8,427 bases of DNA from the NCBI GenBank assembly GCA_030950825.1, contig JAUZQT010000106.1:1-8427 (forward strand), in the 5' to 3' direction. The position numbers and the translations under genes were made by a program. This document shows positions 5,101 through 8,427 of this stretch, piece by piece; position 1 is the stretch's first letter; each line of letters opens with the position of its first letter. This DNA comes from Mariprofundaceae bacterium (lineage in GTDB: Bacteria > Pseudomonadota > Zetaproteobacteria > Mariprofundales > Mariprofundaceae). A model generated the notes under the pieces. That model did not search any database and was not told the origin of the DNA. It saw nothing but the letters and a program-made list of their open reading frames with translations.

Positions 5101-6288
5101 TTACACCTTTACCTTTTTCAAACGTTGTGCCAATTCTGCTGCTTTTTTCACGCCATCCACCAAGGCCAAGCGCACAAAACCAGAGCCAGCATTGTATCCA
5201 TCACTATCTTCCGCGCCCAAATAAGAGCCTGGCAACAATGTTATGGCCTGCTGCTCGTAGGCCGCCTTGGCAAAGGCTTCATCATTTTCAACAGCCAACC
5301 AAACAAAAAACGAACCTGCGGGCGGCTCACCTTCCCCCCAAGCATCAAAAAATGCCGCCAGACTATCTCGATATATTCGCAAATGCTGCTGCACATGCAC
5401 CTCATCCGACCAAGCTGCTGCTGCAACATGCTGTAAGGGTAGCGGGGTTGCCACGCCTGTATAGCTGCGTAATTTAGCAAAATGGGCAATCAAATCGGCA
5501 TCACCAGCAATCAGCCCAGAGCGCAAACCAGGCAAGGCAGAGCGTTTGGATAAGGAGTTCATTACCAAGCAACGGGCATAATCATCACGACCCAAATCTT
5601 GTGCGACTTCAAGTAAACCTAAGGGTTTATCTTGCCAATAAATTTCAGAATAACATTCATCGGCAACAATATAAAAATCATGCACATCAGCGAGCTCAAG
5701 CAGACGTGCATAATAATTACGTCCCGCAATCCAGCCAGTCGGGTTAGAAGGTGAGCACACATAGACAAAGGCCGTGTTTTGCCATGTTTCGGCGCTTACC
5801 GCATCCAAAATTGGCGCAAAGTCATGCTTTGCAATGCAGGGCAACAAATAAGGCTTTGCCCCTGCGGTAACTGCCGCACCGTAATAAATTTGGTACATCG
5901 GATTGGGCATCATCACATATGGCTTCTGCTCCGCCGCTGGATTCACTAGGGCATGGGCAATGGCAAACAAGGCTTCACGTGTACCGTTGGCCGTTAAAAT
6001 CTCTGTGTCTGCATCAATATGGGCGAGCTTGTAACGCTGCTTCAACCAGTCCGCAATCGCTTGCGGCAATGGTGCATTACCACGTGTTGCAGGGTATTTG
6101 GAGAAGCCCGATAGATTGGCATTCAATACATCCCCGACAAATTTGGGCAGTGGCAAACGTGGTTCGCCAGCTCCTGCATCAATATGCAATAGTGATGGAT
6201 TGGGCGTTAGCCCTGAAAAAAGCTTTTTAAGGCGTTCAAAAGGATAAGCGCCCAAGCTTTCCAAACGTGCCTGTGTTAATTTCCCCAT
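5101..6288 (-). CDS. dapC: Succinyl-diaminopimelate transaminase (class I/II aminotransferase)
   Basis: DapC moves an amino group from glutamate to N-succinyl-2-amino-6-ketopimelate on the way to diaminopimelate, for lysine and peptidoglycan. The 395-residue protein is a fold-type I PLP enzyme: CSPSNPTG at 178-185 (Asn182), ADECYSEIY at 209-217 (Asp210, Tyr213), PLP Lys248 in NSLSKRSALPGLRSG, and the carboxylate-binding Arg373 in FVRLAL. The N-terminal LESLGAYPFERLKKLF and the SLSKRS-PGLRSG pattern are those of proteobacterial DapC. I start at ATG 6288, 2 nt after the lipoprotein's stop. An in-frame ATG at 6324 would add 12 residues that do not look conserved. The Shine-Dalgarno site is poor, so translation may depend on coupling to the upstream gene. 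The substrate is inferred from family likeness; a related aminotransferase role cannot be excluded. Confidence 0.85.
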   Translation of the reverse strand: MGKLTQARLESLGAYPFERLKKLFSGLTPNPSLLHIDAGAGEPRLPLPKFVGDVLNANLSGFSKYPATRGNAPLPQAIADWLKQRYKLAHIDADTEILTANGTREALFAIAHALVNPAAEQKPYVMMPNPMYQIYYGAAVTAGAKPYLLPCIAKHDFAPILDAVSAETWQNTAFVYVCSPSNPTGWIAGRNYYARLLELADVHDFYIVADECYSEIYWQDKPLGLLEVAQDLGRDDYARCLVMNSLSKRSALPGLRSGLIAGDADLIAHFAKLRSYTGVATPLPLQHVAAAAWSDEVHVQQHLRIYRDSLAAFFDAWGEGEPPAGSFFVWLAVENDEAFAKAAYEQQAITLLPGSYLGAEDSDGYNAGSGFVRLALVDGVKKAAELAQRLKKVKV

Positions 6289-6290
6289 AT

Positions 6291-6692
6291 TTATTTCACG
6301 GTTGTCTGTATTGGCTTGCTCCAAACACCCAAGCGACCCGCTGCATCAATGGCGCGCAGGCGATAAACGTAATCATGATCCGCGACAACCGAGCGAATCA
6401 TTTTTTGTAATAAACGCGTATTATTTCTCGGGAGTGGCGGCTCTTCATAATAGCGCAACCATGTAGAAGGGCATTTGCAATACGGATCCATTTCAGCACG
6501 ATCTATTTGATAACCCACGCCACCTTCACCACCTGCTAGTTGAATTTCTAGTTTCTTGCTGGGTTCAGCATCCGTAACTTTCAACGAGGCAATCTCTGGG
6601 GGGCCAGCATCCACCAATGCCTGTGGCGGCTCTTTACGTCCACAACCAGTGACCACCAATAGGGTCATGCAAAGAAATAAAATTTTACGCAT
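6291..6692 (-). CDS. Putative lipoprotein with a fibronectin type III-like C-terminus
   Basis: 133 residues. The N-terminus MRKILFLCMTLLVVTGCG is a lipoprotein signal peptide with lipobox VTGC, so Cys17 would be lipidated. GRKEPP follows, much like the start of the small LptM/YifL lipoproteins often found near argH or lysA, but this protein is about twice as long. The C-terminus (YVYRLRAIDAAGRLGVWS, 108-125) reads like the last strands of a fibronectin III domain. A CKC at 72-74 might bind a metal or form a disulfide. I start at ATG 6692: it lies at the signal peptide and has GGAG 7 nt upstream, and ATGCGTAA overlaps the end of argH by 8 nt. An ATG at 6713 would spoil the signal peptide. No aspartate follows the Cys, so outer-membrane sorting is likely. 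The function is unknown. Confidence 0.75.
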   Translation of the reverse strand: MRKILFLCMTLLVVTGCGRKEPPQALVDAGPPEIASLKVTDAEPSKKLEIQLAGGEGGVGYQIDRAEMDPYCKCPSTWLRYYEEPPLPRNNTRLLQKMIRSVVADHDYVYRLRAIDAAGRLGVWSKPIQTTVK

Positions 6693-8085
6693 GTTCAGAC
6701 TCCAAGCCTTCATTTAATCTAGCCTTCCAAGCTATACACTGCAAACGCACCTGTTTTGGTGCCGTTCCACCAATATGATCACGTGCTCCCACACATGCTT
6801 CAACCGATAGTTTTTGCACCATATCCACATTCAAACGTACATCAATATCTGCGCAAGCTGTGCTTGGCATTTGATGTAATTCAATGACCTCGCGAATACA
6901 ATATGCCACTGATTTTCCAACAATTTCATGCGCATCACGAAAAGGCACGCCAGCTCGAACCAGCGCATCAGCCAAATCTGTTGCCGTCGAAAAGCCTGAT
7001 GATGCCGCTTTGTGCATGACTGCTTTATTCACGCTCATGCCTGGCAACATATCACCAAACACACGCAAACAACCTTCAAGATTATCGAATGCATCAAAAA
7101 TCGCTTCTTTGTCTTCCTGCATATCCTTATTGTATGCCAATGGCAGTGATTTCATGGTGGTTAAAATCGACATCAAAGCGCCGATAATGCGCCCCGCCTT
7201 ACCACGCACCAATTCTGGCATGTCTGGGTTTTTCTTTTGCGGCATAATGGATGAGCCTGTACAAAAAGCATCAGGCAGATCGACAAAAGAGAATTGTGCA
7301 CTCATCCATAAAATCAACTCCTCGGAAAAGCGAGATAAGTGGATGGAACAAATAGAGCATGCAGCCAATAATTCCATGATAAAATCACGATCTGAGACAG
7401 AATCCAATGAATTTGCAGTTGGAGCCTCAAACCCTAGGGCATTGGCTGTAAATGCGCGGTCAATATCAAAGGTTGTACCAGCCAGTGCCGCAGAGCCAAG
7501 CGGGCATTGGTTCATACGATTTCGCCCATCAATAAAACGAGCTGCATCACGCTCAAACATTTCAACATAGGCCAGTAGGTGATGCCCAAGCGTCACAGGT
7601 TGTGCCGTCTGCAAATGTGTAAAACCTGGCATGATGGTATCGGCATGCTCTTCTGCCAGAGTTGTTAACACTGTTTGCAAGGTTCGGATTCGACTCAAAA
7701 GCTCATTTGTGCGTTTGCGCAAATAAAGCCGCGTATCCGTTGCAACCTGATCATTGCGCGAACGCGCTGTATGCAGACGTTTTCCCGCGTCACCAATATG
7801 ATCGGTCAGTGCTTTTTCAATGTTCATATGCACATCTTCCAGCGCAATGGTGAATTCAAAATTACCCGATTCAATATCGGCTTCTACTTTATCCAGACCT
7901 TGCAGAATCGCCGTTAAGTCTTCCTGCGAAAGAATAGCCTGCTGAGCCAGCATCTGCGCGTGCGCGCGCGATCCTGCAATATCTTCTGCATACATGCGTG
8001 CATCCACATGCGTGGAAGCGTTAAAGGCCTCTACAAAGGCATTGGTAGGGGCATCAAATCGGCCACCCCACGGTTTGTCAGACAT
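6685..8085 (-). CDS. argH: Argininosuccinate lyase
   Basis: ArgH splits argininosuccinate into arginine and fumarate, the last step of arginine synthesis; it is a cytoplasmic homotetramer of the fumarase/aspartase superfamily. In the 466 residues, DKPWGGRF opens the protein, HTARSRNDQ lies at 105-113, a His157 in GFTHLQTAQP, and the signature GSSIMPQKKNPD at 277-288 holds the catalytic serine loop. The C-terminal NVDMVQKLSVEACV and GGTAPKQV parts are complete. I start at ATG 8085, with AGGAG 7 nt upstream. An ATG at 8103 lies before that ribosome-binding site and would add six unlikely residues. It is the first gene of the operon, and its last 8 nt overlap the lipoprotein gene. It appears intact and normal in length. 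Confidence 0.97.
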   Translation of the reverse strand: MSDKPWGGRFDAPTNAFVEAFNASTHVDARMYAEDIAGSRAHAQMLAQQAILSQEDLTAILQGLDKVEADIESGNFEFTIALEDVHMNIEKALTDHIGDAGKRLHTARSRNDQVATDTRLYLRKRTNELLSRIRTLQTVLTTLAEEHADTIMPGFTHLQTAQPVTLGHHLLAYVEMFERDAARFIDGRNRMNQCPLGSAALAGTTFDIDRAFTANALGFEAPTANSLDSVSDRDFIMELLAACSICSIHLSRFSEELILWMSAQFSFVDLPDAFCTGSSIMPQKKNPDMPELVRGKAGRIIGALMSILTTMKSLPLAYNKDMQEDKEAIFDAFDNLEGCLRVFGDMLPGMSVNKAVMHKAASSGFSTATDLADALVRAGVPFRDAHEIVGKSVAYCIREVIELHQMPSTACADIDVRLNVDMVQKLSVEACVGARDHIGGTAPKQVRLQCIAWKARLNEGLESEHA

Positions 8086-8127
8086 GTATGCTCTCCTATT
8101 CAAACTTCAAATTTCGATAGCGTCGCA

Positions 8128-8153
8128 ACTATACCTTCGCTTTCGAATTTCAA
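8128..8153 (-). promoter_or_regulatory. Weak promoter candidate for the argH operon
   Basis: On the minus strand TTGAAA (8153-8148) is followed by TATAGT (8133-8128), 43 bp before the argH start. Each hexamer is a fair sigma-70 match, but the 14-nt spacing is short of the usual 16-18. It is the best pair I can see close to the gene. I do not see a clear ARG-box. Confidence 0.25.
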
Positions 8154-8427
8154 CAGAGGTGTGTGATTTAAATTTTGAGCATTCTATTGATGGATACTAA
8201 TCATATGGTGAGAGCCTACCTCCTACCCTTTTAAAAGCCTTCCTTCGAAACTCAGTTTTATTTGATGATAAGCTTTCAGAAAATATAGGCTCTTTTGAAT
8301 TTTAAGTGGGTAAGAATCATAATTTTGACATCTTGTTAGAAATTAGGGTAATCATATCACAATTAGATATTCACCCAGTCACTATGCTCTTCTGATGTTA
8401 AAATGAGCTTCAAAATTGCCTAGAATG
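8154..8427. other. AT-rich stretch upstream of argH, no gene seen
   Basis: No frame of useful length, RNA or repeat is convincing on either strand. On the minus strand, 14 codons are open from near the window edge to a TAG at about 8381, which could be the tail of a gene beyond the window, but this is too short to call. Confidence 0.4.

Noticed and set aside
4726..5477. Open frames on the plus strand opposite the decarboxylase and dapC
   Set aside because: They are antisense to well-supported genes and show no domain or start signal.
6884..7570. Long open frame (228 codons) on the plus strand
   Set aside because: It lies wholly antisense to argH, whose motifs are complete, and has no recognisable protein features or ribosome-binding site.

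Overview
The window looks like proteobacterial chromosome of moderate GC content. It has a one-piece tmRNA whose tag begins ANDE and whose CCA end is encoded, proteobacterial-type argH and dapC, and strong Shine-Dalgarno sites. The sequence alone does not settle the class; Gamma- or Zetaproteobacteria are my guesses.

Layout. (1) 1-279 is the 3' part of ssrA (tmRNA), cut by the window edge, followed by a 17-bp hairpin. (2) About 280-3801 is an accessory-looking, repeat-rich stretch. It holds a divergent but intact thymidylate synthase gene (minus strand), a small secreted EF-hand protein (plus strand), and a cassette of two or three small unknown genes (minus strand). Among these lie three copies of one palindromic, MITE-like repeat (488-654, 2387-2612 and 3635-3801) and a different small inverted-repeat element (1911-2030). 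(3) 3817-3836 is a short ATTCCC-N8-GGGAAT palindrome. (4) 3890-8085 is a tight four-gene minus-strand operon in transcription order argH, lipoprotein, dapC-like aminotransferase, type III-fold PLP decarboxylase. The genes overlap or lie 2 nt apart. (5) 8086-8427 is the operon's upstream region, with no gene I can support.

How the genes fit together. argH finishes arginine synthesis. The aminotransferase matches succinyl-diaminopimelate transaminase (lysine and peptidoglycan pathway). The last gene sits where lysA would be expected, but its motifs (GPLCTGAD, LELGRY) look more like the exosortase-associated or siderophore-type decarboxylase branch than classical LysA. The lipoprotein has a C-terminal fibronectin-III-like stretch and may act at the envelope.

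The most interesting part is 2387-3801. Two oppositely oriented copies of the repeat bracket an AT-richer cassette. One copy carries a 59-bp insert made of four 13-nt arms in the interlaced order A-B-A'-B' (pseudoknot or switch topology). In the cassette, the second gene is followed in the same reading frame, after a single TAA, by another 104 open codons ending in a membrane segment. It is therefore either one small membrane protein broken by a nonsense codon or two polypeptides from one frame.
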